A program made the position numbers and the translations under genes. From Phycisphaerales bacterium UBA3190 (GTDB lineage: Bacteria > Planctomycetota > Phycisphaerae > Phycisphaerales > UBA1924), in NCBI GenBank assembly GCA_002364005.1, contig DEXG01000006.1, forward strand, positions 1-37,003: 37,003 nt of DNA, in the 5' to 3' direction. Positions 15,088 through 22,570 of this stretch are shown piece after piece (positions within the stretch are counted from its first letter, which is position 1; each line of letters opens with the position of its first letter). Below the pieces are notes generated by a model, which ran no database searches, was not told where the DNA came from, and was given only the letters and a program-made list of their open reading frames with translations.

Positions 15088-16062
15088 ATGGCAGAACAAA
15101 CCCTCGTCGGCGCGATTAACCAGGCGCTGGACCAGATGCTCGAGAGCGACCCTGATGTCATCCTTCTGGGTGAAGATGTGGGGCTCAACGGCGGCGTGTT
15201 TCGCGTGACCGACGGCTTGCAGGCCAAGCACGGCAAGGACCGTGTGGTTGATACCCCGCTCGATGAGTCGGGCATCATGGGCACCTCGGTCGGGCTGTCG
15301 ATCGCTGGGATGAAGGCGGTGCCTGAGATTCAGTTTGATGGCTTCCTCGGCCCGGCGTATGACCAGTTCGTGAATCATGCCGCGCGTATGCGGACGCGTA
15401 CGCGTGGAGCGGTGACGGTGCCGATGACGGTGCGTGTCCCGGTTGGTGGTGGTATCCATGCCCCGGAGCTTCACAGCGATTCGCCTGAGGCGATCTATGC
15501 GCATTCGCCGGGGATCAAGGTCGTGATGCCCGTGACGCCGTACGACGCGAAGGGGCTGTTGATTGCGGCGATCCGCGACCCGGACCCGGTGATGTTCTTT
15601 GAACCCAAGCGGGTGTACCGCTCGTTCAAGGAGGAGGTCCCCGAGGAGATGTACGAGATCCCGATCGGGGAGGCGAAGGTCGTCAACGAGGGCGAGGACC
15701 TAACGGTTGTGACTTGGGGCGCTCCGGTGTTCCAGTGCCTTGAGGCGATGGACAACCTGCCCGAGGATGTGTCGGTCGAGCTGATCGATCTGCGTTCGAT
15801 CTACCCGTTCGATATGGACACGATTGCCCAGTCGGTGCAGAAGACCGGGCGTTGTGTGATTGTCCATGAGGCCCCGCTGACGGCGGGCATGGGCGCGGAG
15901 ATCGCGGCCCGGATTATGGAGGAGTGCTTCCTCTACCTCAAGGCCCCTGTTCAGCGGGTGGCGGGGTTCGACACGATCATGCCGTACTACAAGCTCGAGC
16001 TTGATTACCTGCCTGAATCGCCCCGGATACAGAAGGGGATCGAGGAGTGTCTGGCGTATTGA
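15088..16062 (+). CDS. 2-oxoacid dehydrogenase E1 component, beta subunit
   Basis: A 324-residue transketolase-like subunit that completes the E1 heterotetramer. Typical features: ILLGEDVGLNGGVFRVTDGL, the DTPLDESGIMGTSVGLSIAG stretch near the ThDP site, GAVTVPMTVRVPVGGG, HSPGIKVVMP, and FFEPKRVYRS. The C-terminal domain has ELIDLRSIYPFD and VIVHEAPLTAGMGAEIAA. Length (about 325) matches PdhB/BkdB. GGAG (15076-15079) is the ribosome-binding site with 8-nt spacing. It follows the small FlbD-like gene by 19 bp and precedes E2 by 74 bp. Confidence 0.93.
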   Translation: MAEQTLVGAINQALDQMLESDPDVILLGEDVGLNGGVFRVTDGLQAKHGKDRVVDTPLDESGIMGTSVGLSIAGMKAVPEIQFDGFLGPAYDQFVNHAARMRTRTRGAVTVPMTVRVPVGGGIHAPELHSDSPEAIYAHSPGIKVVMPVTPYDAKGLLIAAIRDPDPVMFFEPKRVYRSFKEEVPEEMYEIPIGEAKVVNEGEDLTVVTWGAPVFQCLEAMDNLPEDVSVELIDLRSIYPFDMDTIAQSVQKTGRCVIVHEAPLTAGMGAEIAARIMEECFLYLKAPVQRVAGFDTIMPYYKLELDYLPESPRIQKGIEECLAY

Positions 16063-16136
16063 GCCACGCTTGATCGGGATTGATTTACACGAACAGCAGG
16101 CGCGAGCGTCTGAGCAGATACGAAGATTGGGAATAT

Positions 16137-17774
16137 ATGGCTGGTAAAGTCTCATCTGATCCGAACAAGTTCATTCTCCCTGACCTTGGTGAGGGGCTCG
16201 AAGAAGCCGAGCTCATCAAGTGGGTTGTCAGTGAGGGCGATGCCGTGGACGAGCACGACATCCTCGCTGAGATGGAAACCGACAAGGCGTTGGTTGAAGT
16301 CCCGTCGCCTCGCAAGGGTGTGATCAAGACCCTGCACGGCAGCGATGGTGACATCATCAAGGTCGGCGCGGTCTTTGTGACCTACGAGGGTGGCGACGAC
16401 ACCCCCGAGCGAGCCGAGCAGGACCCGGAACTCACGACCGAAGCTGCCGAAGAAGAGTCCAAGGACGCTGGCACGGTGGTCGGTCAGGTGTCGGACACGC
16501 TGGCTGGTATGGGTAGTGCCGACGGCAAGGCGTTGGCGGCACCGGCGGTTCGTCGTCTGGCGCGGGACCTTGGCATTGATATCGACGGCGTTGCCGGTAC
16601 GGGTATCGGTGGGCGAGTGACGGCCAAGGATGTTCGCAATGCTGCCGAGGGCGGCGGGGCGAGCACGAAGCCCGCTCCTGCACCGGCCAAGCGTGCACCA
16701 CAAGCACCGGCGGCGGCGGCTCCCGCACCGGCTCCACGCCCTGCTGAGATTCGTAAGCCGCTGAACCTGCCTTCGACGAATGTGGGTCAGTCGTACGCAC
16801 CGCAGCAGCCGCAGGCCCCGCAGCCGAGCTACCAGCACCCCTATCCGCCGCAGCAGCAGCAGCCCGGGTATGGGTATGCGCCGCAGCCGATGTATCCATA
16901 CCCGCCGCAGCCGTACCCGGCGTACCCGCCTTATGGGTACGCGCCCCCACCGCCGCCTCCGGGCTATGGGTACCCGCAGCAGGCACCGATGGGGCCGCAG
17001 GGTTTGCCCGCGGCTCCCGGGTACCAGGGCCCCGGTGCGTATCGCCCGATCCCCGATCCGGCGCAGCAGGGACAGGTTCAGCCCGGTCAGGCCGAGGCCC
17101 ACATCCCGTTCAAGGGGATTCGTCGGACGATCGCGAATCGTCTGCGTGAGTCTGTGAACACGGCCGTGCACTTTACGGTGATGGACGAGGCGGATGTGAC
17201 GGCTCTGGACTCGCTCCGCAAGGAGGTCAGCGCTCAGACGGGCGTGAAGCTGAGCTTCCTGCCCTTCATCTCGGCGGCTGTCGCCAAGGCGCTGGCGGGT
17301 CGCTTCGGTGCGATGAACGGGATCGTTGATGAGCAGCGTGAAGAGATCGTGCAGTACGCGGGTGTGCACTTGGGTATCGCGACCGATACGCCCAGCGGGC
17401 TGATGGTCCCGGTGATCCGTGATGCGGACCGGATGAATGTGGTTGAGCTTGGGCAGGCGATCGTGGATGTCGCCTCGGCGGCACGGGATCGTTCGATCCC
17501 GCGTGAGCAGCTGATGGGCTCGACCTTTACGATCAGCAATGTCGGCTCGCACGCGGGCCGGTTCGCTACGCCCGTGATCAACAGCCCCGAGGTTGCGATT
17601 CTTGCCATCGGCAAGGTGTACGACGGCGTGGTGGTTCGCGACGGGCAGGCGATGGTCGGCAAGGTGATGCCGCTGAGTCTGGCGTGCGACCACCGTGTTG
17701 TTGACGGTGCGACCGGCGCGTTGGCGTTGGCGGAGATTGTTGAGTCGCTGCAGAACCCGGAGTCGCTGCTCTGA
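16137..17774 (+). CDS. 2-oxoacid dehydrogenase E2 component (dihydrolipoamide acyltransferase)
   Basis: A 545-residue core acyltransferase. Order of domains: lipoyl domain (residues about 10-85, lipoylated Lys50 in METDKALVEV), E3/E1-binding domain (about 134-170, APAVRRLARDLGIDIDGVAG), an unusual linker (about 175-315) that changes from Ala/Pro to a long Pro/Tyr/Gln/Gly-rich stretch, and the catalytic domain (about 320-545) with CDHRVVDGATG carrying the catalytic His519 and Asp523. One lipoyl domain only. The ATG at 16137 is preferred over earlier in-frame non-ATG starts because the lipoyl domain follows directly; no strong ribosome-binding site is visible. Substrate class (pyruvate or branched-chain) is not decided by sequence alone. 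No E3 gene follows. Confidence 0.92.
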   Translation: MAGKVSSDPNKFILPDLGEGLEEAELIKWVVSEGDAVDEHDILAEMETDKALVEVPSPRKGVIKTLHGSDGDIIKVGAVFVTYEGGDDTPERAEQDPELTTEAAEEESKDAGTVVGQVSDTLAGMGSADGKALAAPAVRRLARDLGIDIDGVAGTGIGGRVTAKDVRNAAEGGGASTKPAPAPAKRAPQAPAAAAPAPAPRPAEIRKPLNLPSTNVGQSYAPQQPQAPQPSYQHPYPPQQQQPGYGYAPQPMYPYPPQPYPAYPPYGYAPPPPPPGYGYPQQAPMGPQGLPAAPGYQGPGAYRPIPDPAQQGQVQPGQAEAHIPFKGIRRTIANRLRESVNTAVHFTVMDEADVTALDSLRKEVSAQTGVKLSFLPFISAAVAKALAGRFGAMNGIVDEQREEIVQYAGVHLGIATDTPSGLMVPVIRDADRMNVVELGQAIVDVASAARDRSIPREQLMGSTFTISNVGSHAGRFATPVINSPEVAILAIGKVYDGVVVRDGQAMVGKVMPLSLACDHRVVDGATGALALAEIVESLQNPESLL

Positions 17775-17798
17775 GTTCGTGATCGATCAAGGCATAAG

Positions 17799-17831
17799 AA
17801 AAGGCACCGATCGGATGATCGGTGCCTTTTT
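17799..17831. terminator. Bidirectional Rho-independent terminator
   Basis: AAAAGGCACCGATC (17799-17812) pairs perfectly with GATCGGTGCCTTTT (17817-17830), loop GGAT. T-runs occur on both strands, so it can end the 2-oxoacid dehydrogenase operon from the left and the helicase gene from the right. Confidence 0.92.
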
Positions 17832-17850
17832 GATGTTTCAGATCAGCGTG

Positions 17851-19266
17851 TTATCGTGAGCTGGGGCGTTGCCCGCGGGGCTTGCCGGCTCCGGCGCCTT
17901 GGGGCTTGCTCTTGGGGTAGCCCGACTTGGCCTTGGGGGCCTTGGGCTTGCCGGCACCGACGCGGGCGGCACGCTTGGCGTTTTTGCTCTTGGGGTTTTT
18001 ACGCGGGGCGCTGTTGTCGTATGCCCGACGCGGTCCGCTTCGGCCTGCACCGCGGCGCTTGTTTGGCTTGCCGCTACCGTTGCCCGAATGGGAGCGGCGT
18101 GCGGGCGGTGCGTTGAAGGTGATGTCCTCGTGGTCTTCGCCGACGGGGATGTCGATCTGTGAGCGGCGTTCGATCTGGCGGTAGAGGCCGAGTTCGTCGT
18201 GGTCGCAGAAGGAGATGGCGATGCCCGTGGCGCCGGCGCGGGCGGTCCGGCCGATGCGATGGACATAGGTCTCGGGGTCGAGGGGCATGTCGTAGTTGAT
18301 CACATGGGTGATGTTGCTGACATCGATGCCGCGTGATGCGATATCGGTGGCGACGAGGATCTTGACGGCACCCTTCTTGAATCGGCCGAGCGCTTTGGTT
18401 CGGGCGTTCTGGGTCTTGTTGCCGTGGATCGCTTCGGCGGGGATGTTCTGGCTTCGGAGCCCCTTGACGATCTTGTCGGCGCCGTGCTTGGTTTTGGAGA
18501 AGATCAGCATGCGTTCGACGGGGTCGTTCTCGAGGATGCGGAGGAGGAGGACCTTCTTGTTGGTGCGATCGAGGGTGTAGATTCGCTGCTCGATGGCGTC
18601 GACGGTGGTCGCTTCTGGTGCGGTCTCGATGGAGACGGGGTCGATCAGCAGGGCGTTGGCCAGCTGACGGATCTCGCGGGAGACGGTCGCGGAGAAGAAC
18701 AGGGTCTGGTGGTCTTCGCCCACCATGTCGACGACCTTGCGGATGTCGTTGATGAAGCCCATGTCGAGCATGCGATCGGCCTCGTCGAGGACGAGGAGTT
18801 CGACTTCGCTCAGATCGATGTGTCCCTGATTGATCAGGTCGAGCAGGCGGCCTGGTGTGGCGATGAGAACATCGACGCCCTCACGCATGGCGGCGACCTG
18901 CTTGCGCTGGTTGACGCCCCCGAAGACGACCGCGTGGCGGAGCTTCAGGTGCTTGCCGTAGGCGATGAAGCTGTCGAAGATCTGCGATGCGAGTTCGCGG
19001 GTCGGTGCGAGCACGAGTGCTCGTGGGGAGCGGCCTCGCCCACGGCGGCGGTTGTGCTTCTGGCCTGCGTCTTCATCGAGCAGGTGCAGGACGGGGAGCG
19101 CGAAGGCACAGGTCTTGCCGGTGCCTGTCTGTGCGGTGCCCAGGATGTCCTGTCCCTCGAGTGCTGCGGGGATGGCCTGTGCCTGGATCGGGGTCGCGTC
19201 GGTATAGCCCTTGTCAGTGACCGCGCGAACGATGGACTCGTTGAGTCCGAGTTCAGTAAACTTCAT
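17851..19266 (-). CDS. DEAD-box ATP-dependent RNA helicase, RhlE-like
   Basis: A 471-residue RNA helicase, probably for RNA remodelling in ribosome assembly, decay or cold adaptation. Motifs seen: Q-motif region (FTELGLNESIVRAV, TPIQAQAIPAAL), Walker A AQTGTGKT (45-52), PTRELA, TPGRLLD, DEAD (161-164), SAT in FFSATV, and HRIGRTARAG. Residues from about 375 to the end are a Lys/Arg/Gly/Ser/Pro-rich, disordered tail that should bind RNA. ATG 19266 begins the Q-motif region (MKFTELGLNE); the open frame reaches 19362 but that part looks non-coding. No clear ribosome-binding site. The 216-bp upstream gap could be a long 5' leader. Same strand as the SRPBCC gene. Confidence 0.92.
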   Translation of the reverse strand: MKFTELGLNESIVRAVTDKGYTDATPIQAQAIPAALEGQDILGTAQTGTGKTCAFALPVLHLLDEDAGQKHNRRRGRGRSPRALVLAPTRELASQIFDSFIAYGKHLKLRHAVVFGGVNQRKQVAAMREGVDVLIATPGRLLDLINQGHIDLSEVELLVLDEADRMLDMGFINDIRKVVDMVGEDHQTLFFSATVSREIRQLANALLIDPVSIETAPEATTVDAIEQRIYTLDRTNKKVLLLRILENDPVERMLIFSKTKHGADKIVKGLRSQNIPAEAIHGNKTQNARTKALGRFKKGAVKILVATDIASRGIDVSNITHVINYDMPLDPETYVHRIGRTARAGATGIAISFCDHDELGLYRQIERRSQIDIPVGEDHEDITFNAPPARRSHSGNGSGKPNKRRGAGRSGPRRAYDNSAPRKNPKSKNAKRAARVGAGKPKAPKAKSGYPKSKPQGAGAGKPRGQRPSSR

Positions 19267-19482
19267 ATGTGTTTTTCTCAGTTGCCGGGGCCTTTGCAGA
19301 TTCCGGTGAGGTCTCGGGCTATCAGGGTGCCCTGGAGATTCCGGAATGTCAGGCGTGCGCATGGTGCGTCAGAGGCAAGCAACCGGAGTGGTTTTATCGC
19401 GCCGTGGTCCTGATTGCTCAGGGCGCGGTCGGAAGTGTATGCGTCCCAGAGTGTTCGGGCGTGTTAAAAAATGAGATTCCGT

Positions 19483-19974
19483 TTAGTTCGCTGATGTTTC
19501 GGGGACAAACTCTTTCCATCGCTGGGACTCGGCAATCTGTTTGAGTTCCTGATTTCGTTCTTCGAGGAAGCGCTGCATGTACCCGGTGAGGAAGAGCTTC
19601 TCTGCGATGGTGCCCAGGGGGCCCATGGGGGCCTTGAAGACGAGTTCGTCGGTCATTTCGGTCTGATCGGGCGTGAGGGGCTTAAATCGGTGTACATGGC
19701 GGAGTGAGCGGAACGCGCCGGTGACCATCTCGTCGACGAACTGGTTGGGGCGGTCGAACTCGGTGATCTGAACCTTGAGTCGTTGGGTGCGGCCAAGGTG
19801 CTTGGCTTCCCATGTGACCGACTCGGCGTACTCGATGAGCCCTGTTTTTCGCCCTGCAACGGCTTTTTCACCCGATTTGGTGGTTGTCGCGACATGGGCG
19901 TCGATGCTGCGAGCGAGGTCGAAGACGCGTTGGATGGGGGCTTGGATGGTGGTTGTGGTACGAATGATCGGCAT
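19483..19974 (-). CDS. SRPBCC (START/polyketide cyclase-like) family protein
   Basis: A 163-residue soluble protein with the layout of the SRPBCC helix-grip fold: an N-terminal strand and helix (TTTIQAPIQRVFDLARSIDAH), central strands (GLIEYAESVTWEAKHLG, RLKVQITEFDRPNQFVDEMV, GAFRSLRHVHRFKPL) and a long C-terminal helix (FLEERNQELKQIAESQRWKEF). Members bind hydrophobic ligands in a central cavity; the ligand here is unknown. Possible relatives include cyclase/dehydrase and cell-division-inhibitor-type proteins. No Shine-Dalgarno sequence; a good promoter ends 8 nt before the ATG. It lies upstream of the helicase gene on the same strand. Confidence 0.8.
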   Translation of the reverse strand: MPIIRTTTTIQAPIQRVFDLARSIDAHVATTTKSGEKAVAGRKTGLIEYAESVTWEAKHLGRTQRLKVQITEFDRPNQFVDEMVTGAFRSLRHVHRFKPLTPDQTEMTDELVFKAPMGPLGTIAEKLFLTGYMQRFLEERNQELKQIAESQRWKEFVPETSAN

Positions 19975-19982
19975 GGGGGATC

Positions 19983-20010
19983 ATCGTAGATGCTGTGTGC
20001 CCGATGTCAC
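19983..20010 (-). promoter_or_regulatory. Predicted promoter of the SRPBCC gene (leaderless)
   Basis: On the minus strand: -35 GTGACA (20010-20005), a 16-nt spacer, -10 TACGAT (19988-19983), then 8 nt to the ATG at 19974. The expected start of the RNA is within one or two bases of the start codon. Confidence 0.5.
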
Positions 20011-20049
20011 GGTGTGAAGATGGGCGATCTTGGGAGTTGTGGATCGTGA

Positions 20050-20078
20050 TTGACCCAACCCCCTGCGCGGTCTATCGT
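20050..20078 (+). promoter_or_regulatory. rpmE: Predicted rpmE promoter
   Basis: -35 TTGACC (20050-20055), 17-nt spacer, -10 TATCGT (20073-20078). Expected RNA start at about 20085, which is the first base of the perfect 7-bp hairpin CCTCCGG (20085-20091) / CCGGAGG (20099-20105). The rpmE mRNA would therefore begin with a hairpin, followed by the ribosome-binding site GAAGGAA at 20111-20117. Confidence 0.55.
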
Positions 20079-20123
20079 TGACGCCCTCCGGATGGAAACC
20101 GGAGGATACTGAAGGAAACAGCC

Positions 20124-20345
20124 ATGAAAAGCGAAACCCACCCCACTTGGTACCCGTCCTGCAAGGTTTACTACAACGGCGAGGTCGTCATGACCGTCGG
20201 GGCAACGGTCCCTGAACTCAAGGTCGATGTGTGGTCGGGTTCGCACCCATTCTTCACCGGCAAGACGGCATTTGTTGATGCCGCGGGCCGTGTTGAGAAG
20301 TTCCAGAAGAAGTTCGCAGGGAACTACTTCCAGAACAAGAAGTAA
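20124..20345 (+). CDS. rpmE: 50S ribosomal protein bL31, zinc-ligand-free form
   Basis: A 73-residue ribosomal protein of the large subunit that bridges to the small subunit. Recognised by THPTWYPSCKVYYNGEVV, the HPFFTGK core and GRVEKFQKKF. The usual zinc-binding cysteines (CxCG and CxxCH in zinc-type bL31) are replaced (CKVYYNG, WSGSH); only Cys13 remains, so this is a C-minus version that should not need zinc. Ribosome-binding site AAGGAA, 6 nt from the ATG. It has its own promoter upstream and a terminator downstream, so it is a single-gene unit. Confidence 0.93.
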   Translation: MKSETHPTWYPSCKVYYNGEVVMTVGATVPELKVDVWSGSHPFFTGKTAFVDAAGRVEKFQKKFAGNYFQNKK

Positions 20346-20407
20346 TCAGACCTGCGGGGCGTTTATTGTCGCTCTATCGGTCGTTGGCCATTTCAAATGC
20401 TCCCCTT

Positions 20408-20433
20408 AAACACCCGATTTTCGGGTGTTTTTA
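20408..20433 (+). terminator. Rho-independent terminator after rpmE
   Basis: AAACACCCGA (20408-20417) pairs perfectly with TCGGGTGTTT (20421-20430), loop TTT, followed by TT. It lies 62 nt after the rpmE stop. Confidence 0.85.
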
Positions 20434-20741
20434 TGTCTTTTGCGTCGAACAGGGCCCAGAATCGGATACAAATGAATCTGTGGCGGGGTTTGTTGCGTAG
20501 AGATCCTCGTCGATGTCTGTGCGCCGTTTGTTTGAGGTGTTTTCGGACTCCGTGGCACTCGCCGCGGATTGATCTACGCAGGTACAGGGTGAACGGGCCT
20601 TGACGCGGCACAGCGTTCTGGTTCGGGATTTCGTGGTTTCGGTATGAACCTCTTTCGAGGGGGCTGTATCGATCACTCTGTGCATCTCTGGTCTCACGCC
20701 CGTACTCGCTCGGGCAAGTAAATGAAAAAGGGAACACTCTT
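20434..20741 (+). other. Gene-free leader region before the first metalloprotease
   Basis: About 308 bp with no convincing gene. It contains a long-range inverted repeat (TGCGTAGAGATC near 20489, GATCTACGCA near 20570) and a short hairpin GCCCG (20698-20702) / CGGGC (20711-20715), about a dozen bases before the ribosome-binding site AAGGGA. A TTGACG hexamer at 20600-20605 has no matching -10 at normal distance. It is probably a 5' untranslated leader plus promoter; I could not match it to a known riboswitch. Confidence 0.4.
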
Positions 20742-22445
20742 ATGAGTCGTATTGCCAAGACACTGACCGCAGCTTCAACGCTTGCCTTGTTTGCTGGGAT
20801 GACCCAGGCGAGCACCGGCGCCTTCCCCGAATGCATCGCCAGCCCAACCGAACAGGGCACGCAGGAAATCGCCAAGCTGATGTTCCATCAGCTCCCCATC
20901 GAGCACCAGCACAAGATCGCGCTCAACGGCGGGATTGGCTCGGAAGACTTTGACCTCAATGCGTTCCAGAACGGTGCAGCGATCGACATCTCGGAAGAGA
21001 TCAAGGTGGACCTGACGGCTCATGAATATCTGGACATGCTCGTGTCAGATCAGCTCGCCTCGCGGCTGACTCAGGAGCAGTGGAACATTCTGAATGCGAT
21101 CGCTGATTCGCTTGATGCTGATCGGACCGTGCCTCACCTGTGCTTTGCCCCCGACACCGATCGCGAGTTCGCCTTTGCGGTGAACCAGCTGATCGAGTTC
21201 CAGTTCCAGGTCCGTTTTCAGCAGACCAGTCGCTGGAACCGCACGGCGACTGATGGGAGCGGTCTGACGCAGGGCGAGCCGACCACGCTGACCTATTCGT
21301 TTGTTCCCGATGGGACGACGATCCCCAACAGCGGTCTGGGCTTGGGCTCGGGCAGCTCGGTCCTTTTCGCGTGGCTGAACAGTCGTTACGGCAGCCCCGC
21401 GAACTGGCAGCCCCTGTTCGATCAGGTCTTCGATCGCTGGGCGGAGCTGACGGGTTTGAGCTATGTGTATGAGCCCAATGATGACGGGGCCAACACCAAT
21501 GGCCCGGTGGGTATCCTCGGTCTTCGTGGCGATGTTCGTATCGCGGCGTACAACTTCGCCAACGACGGCAACTTTGGCGTGCTGGCGTACAACAACTTCC
21601 CCAATGACGGGGACATGATCTTCGACGCGTACGACAGCTTCTTCAACACGACCAGCAACAACTCGCTGCGTCTGCGCAATGTCGCGGCCCACGAGCACGG
21701 TCATGGCCTGGGCATGCTGCATGTCTGCCCGGACAATCAGACCAAGCTGATGGAGCCGTTCGCTTCGACGCAGTACGACGGGCCGCAGCTGGACGATATT
21801 CTCAACGGGCAGCGTCACTACGGTGACCCGACCGAACCGAACAACGATCCGGGCTCGGCCATTGACATGGGTGATTTCGATGCTTCGGCATTCTTCGCCC
21901 TGAGCAATGTGAGTATCGACGATAACAGCGATTACGACATGTTCACCTTCAACCTGACCGAGCGTGCCCAGCTGACCTTCGTTATTGGCCCGCAGGCGGG
22001 CCAGTACCAGAGCGGGTCGCAGACCAGCTCGTGCAACAACGGCAACCTGGTCAACTACAACGCGATCCAGGACCTTGAGATTGACCTCTACGAGGGCACG
22101 AATCTCATCACGCCGCTGGCCGGCGCGAACTCAGAGGGCGCTGGCGGTCTCGACACGCTCGTGTACGATCTCGAGGATACGGGCGTTTACTATGTCATCG
22201 TTTCGGCGGCTTCGAATGTGAACAATGTTCAGCGCTACCAGGTGACTTCGTTCACGAGCGAGCTGCCTCCGATCGAGTGCCCCGCGGATCTGACCGGCGA
22301 CGGCAACCTCGACTTCTTTGATGTCTCGGCGTTCCTCGGTGCGTTCAGCGCCAGCGAGCCCGATGGCGACTTCGACGGCAACGGTGTTTGGAACTTCTTT
22401 GATGTCTCGTCGTTCCTCGCCGCGTTCAGCGCAGGTTGCCCATAA
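20742..22445 (+). CDS. Secreted matrixin-like zinc metalloprotease with GC-type dockerin-like tail
   Basis: A 567-residue exported protease. Signal peptide to about residue 23; residues 24-130 look like a propeptide. PHLCFAPD (131-138) resembles the matrix-metalloprotease cysteine switch, Cys134. Then comes a catalytic domain opening with RWNRTATDG and LTYSFVPDG, with the zinc motif HEHGHGLGMLH (His317, His321, His327, Glu318) and a Met-turn-like KLMEPF (Met337). A beta domain follows (about 360-505), then a pair of EF-hand/dockerin-like repeats (DLTGDGNLDFFDVSAFL, DFDGNGVWNFFDVSSFL) ending AGCP. Probably Ca-dependent and attached at the cell surface or released. AAGGGA is the ribosome-binding site. 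The tandem paralogue at 22571 is closely similar. Substrate unknown. Confidence 0.85.
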   Translation: MSRIAKTLTAASTLALFAGMTQASTGAFPECIASPTEQGTQEIAKLMFHQLPIEHQHKIALNGGIGSEDFDLNAFQNGAAIDISEEIKVDLTAHEYLDMLVSDQLASRLTQEQWNILNAIADSLDADRTVPHLCFAPDTDREFAFAVNQLIEFQFQVRFQQTSRWNRTATDGSGLTQGEPTTLTYSFVPDGTTIPNSGLGLGSGSSVLFAWLNSRYGSPANWQPLFDQVFDRWAELTGLSYVYEPNDDGANTNGPVGILGLRGDVRIAAYNFANDGNFGVLAYNNFPNDGDMIFDAYDSFFNTTSNNSLRLRNVAAHEHGHGLGMLHVCPDNQTKLMEPFASTQYDGPQLDDILNGQRHYGDPTEPNNDPGSAIDMGDFDASAFFALSNVSIDDNSDYDMFTFNLTERAQLTFVIGPQAGQYQSGSQTSSCNNGNLVNYNAIQDLEIDLYEGTNLITPLAGANSEGAGGLDTLVYDLEDTGVYYVIVSAASNVNNVQRYQVTSFTSELPPIECPADLTGDGNLDFFDVSAFLGAFSASEPDGDFDGNGVWNFFDVSSFLAAFSAGCP

Positions 22446-22461
22446 TCCCTTGTTGTGTTCA

Positions 22462-22512
22462 CAGACGGGCCATGTGTGTGCTGTATCAGCGCACACAGCC
22501 CGTCTGTTTTTT
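22462..22512 (+). terminator. Rho-independent terminator between the two metalloprotease genes
   Basis: CAGACGGGC (22462-22470) pairs perfectly with GCCCGTCTG (22498-22506). The inner part (GTGTGTGC and GCGCACAC) extends the stem imperfectly, and a TTTTTT run follows. It lies 17 nt after the first protease stop. Confidence 0.88.
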
Positions 22513-22570
22513 CTCAGCACATACTTCCCTATTCGCTGAATCAGGCGATCTTTGACTTGGAGAAATCACG

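Noticed and set aside
16800..17000. Possible DNA repeat array or CRISPR-like pattern
   Set aside because: The repetition comes from Pro/Tyr/Gln codons of the E2 linker, with no regular repeat-spacer length.
16152..17693. A 513-codon antisense frame over the E2 gene
   Set aside because: Arg/His-rich shadow of the E2 coding strand; no motifs and no start signal.
20397..20697. Small open frames between rpmE and the first metalloprotease
   Set aside because: They start within the rpmE terminator or lack ribosome-binding sites, and their Arg/Cys-rich products have no sign of selection as protein.
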